Source: Bacillus sp. FSL K6-3431 | GTDB taxonomy: Bacteria > Bacillota > Bacilli > Bacillales > Bacillaceae_C | DNA: 64,000 nt | NCBI RefSeq assembly: GCF_038002605.1 | Contig: NZ_JBBOCT010000001.1 | Span: forward strand, 3,720,001 to 3,784,000 | Direction: 5' to 3' | Shown here: positions 63,316 to 64,000 of the stretch, piece by piece | Position numbering within the stretch: the stretch's first letter is position 1 | Layout: each line of letters starts with the position of its first letter | Translations under genes and position numbers: made by a program | Notes under the pieces: model-generated | Databases searched by the model: none | What the model saw: the letters and a program-made list of their open reading frames with translations, nothing else | Told to the model about the DNA's origin: nothing

Positions 63316-63364
63316 CAATAGAACCAAGACAGTCTTAAGTGGCAGTCTTGGTTCTATTGTTATT
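63311..63364. terminator. 20-bp perfect inverted repeat downstream of the oxidoreductase
   Basis: AATAACAATAGAACCAAGAC (63311-63330) and its exact complement (63345-63364), around a 14-base spacer. The T run is missing, so termination is likely but not certain. Confidence 0.6.
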
Positions 63365-63443
63365 AAGTTGTTTGCTAAAGATTTTCTGAACAAGTAATCA
63401 CGCTTTCGACTCGATAGTGCGGCATATGCTAAGATATGAGTAA

Positions 63444-63472
63444 TTGACTGACTTAAAAATGTGTAAGCTAAT
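63444..63472 (+). promoter_or_regulatory. promoter of the LacI-family gene
   Basis: TTGACT (63444-63449), 17-base spacer, GCTAAT (63467-63472), 44 bases before ATG 63516. Confidence 0.55.
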
Positions 63473-63515
63473 CGTGCTTTTTTAATATAAATATATCTTA
63501 TCGAGGGGACACACA

Positions 63516-64000
63516 ATGAAAGTAAAATTAGAAGATGTTGCAAAAGCTGCAGGGGTATCTCCAACTACCGTATCTCGAGTATTAAATAATAGGGGATATA
63601 TTAGTGATCAAACAAGAGCAAAAGTGGAGAGTGCGATAGAAGAATTAAATTATTATCCGAATGACGTAGCTAGGTCTCTATTCAAAAAAAGAACTAATTT
63701 TATTGGCTTAATATTACCAACAGTTAGTAATCCTTTTTTTGGTGAATTAGCACTATATATTGAAAACCATTGCTCTGAATTAGGGTATAAGATTATTCTT
63801 TGTAATAGTAATGGTCAAATTGATAAAGAAAAGGCATATTCGACGATGCTTATAAGGCATCAAGTAGATGGAATAATTGTTTGCTCGTATAATAGGGGAA
63901 TAGACACGTATAAGCATCCAAAGCTCCCTATTGTTGCGATTGATCACTATTTAGCACCCACTATACCAGTAGTAGGTTCTGATAATTATGCTGGCGGAAA
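63516..64000 (+). CDS. LacI-family transcriptional regulator, N-terminal part (runs off window)
   Basis: 161 codons are visible from ATG 63516, behind GAGGGG, with no stop before the window ends. The helix-turn-helix LEDVAKAAGVSPTTVSRVLNN (about 4-25) and hinge region PNDVARSLFKK are typical. The periplasmic-binding-like core begins at IGLILPTVSNPFFGELA (about 63-79) and continues with DGIIVCSYN. It likely represses a sugar operon that lies just beyond the window. The sequence looks closest to sucrose/ribose-type repressors, but the effector cannot be named from this part. Confidence 0.93.
   Translation, partial: MKVKLEDVAKAAGVSPTTVSRVLNNRGYISDQTRAKVESAIEELNYYPNDVARSLFKKRTNFIGLILPTVSNPFFGELALYIENHCSELGYKIILCNSNGQIDKEKAYSTMLIRHQVDGIIVCSYNRGIDTYKHPKLPIVAIDHYLAPTIPVVGSDNYAGG

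Overview
The window is a 64 kb piece of a low-GC, endospore-forming Firmicute chromosome of the Bacillaceae/Planococcaceae type. The evidence is Bacillus-like gene content (sigma-54 SigL/RpoN, manganese pyrophosphatase PpaC, NatKR-NatAB, BmrCD, YxlEFG, PBP3/PbpC), three T-box leaders, strong GGAGG ribosome sites, frequent TTG and GTG starts, and a 46-residue small acid-soluble spore protein O (28995-29135). I saw no rRNA, tRNA, prophage or CRISPR.

Layout. 1-2.4 kb is the end of a beta-oxidation (possibly phenylacetate-type) operon: 3-hydroxyacyl-CoA dehydrogenase, enoyl-CoA hydratase, thiolase. RpoN follows. 4.2-8.6 kb is a four-gene cluster of unknown pathway: epimerase-like protein, DapA-like aldolase, regulator with a degenerate GGDEF-like middle, and a Gfo/Idh-like protein. 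8.7-17 kb holds single housekeeping genes: secreted phosphodiesterase, SAM hydrolase family protein, ppaC, pheA, a DsbA-like protein, pbpC and a small membrane protein. 17.1-22.1 kb has a split ThrE-type exporter and natK-natR facing natA-natB; natB carries two frameshifts. 22.1-28.5 kb has tandem Trp T-boxes in front of a lone trpE, then bmrC-bmrD behind a leader that looks like a ribosome-controlled attenuator. 28.5-32 kb holds a repeat relic, sspO, a YeiH-family transporter with a divergent LysR regulator, and a helically phased repeat array. 32.1-36.8 kb is an XRE-cupin regulator and potABCD, with a small MITE inserted between regulator and potA.

37.4-48.5 kb is the full branched-chain amino acid block ilvE-ilvD-[T-box]-ilvB-ilvN-ilvC-leuA-leuB-leuC-leuD. 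A CodY-like box sits in front of ilvE, and an isoleucine-type T-box splits the block after ilvD. 48.5-50.5 kb is a GntR-ATPase-permease ABC operon with a palindromic operator. An AAC(3)-like acetyltransferase, an MMPL transporter, an OmpR/histidine kinase pair, a membrane protein, tldD-tldE and a yxlEFG-like ABC unit follow. The window ends inside a LacI-family regulator.

The main structures not explained by genes are: a 10-unit, exact 52-bp tandem array inside an element with inverted ends (59487-60215); an array alternating 20 and 21 bp (31318-31715) and a 21-bp array with a similar core (56585-56689); the bmrCD leader with a 20-codon peptide, two terminators and an antiterminator helix; six roughly 11-bp-phased GTTTAC half-sites in front of the pot regulator; and direct repeats 21 bp apart between natR and natA. 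All functional statements come from reading the sequence and recalling protein families; no database search was run.
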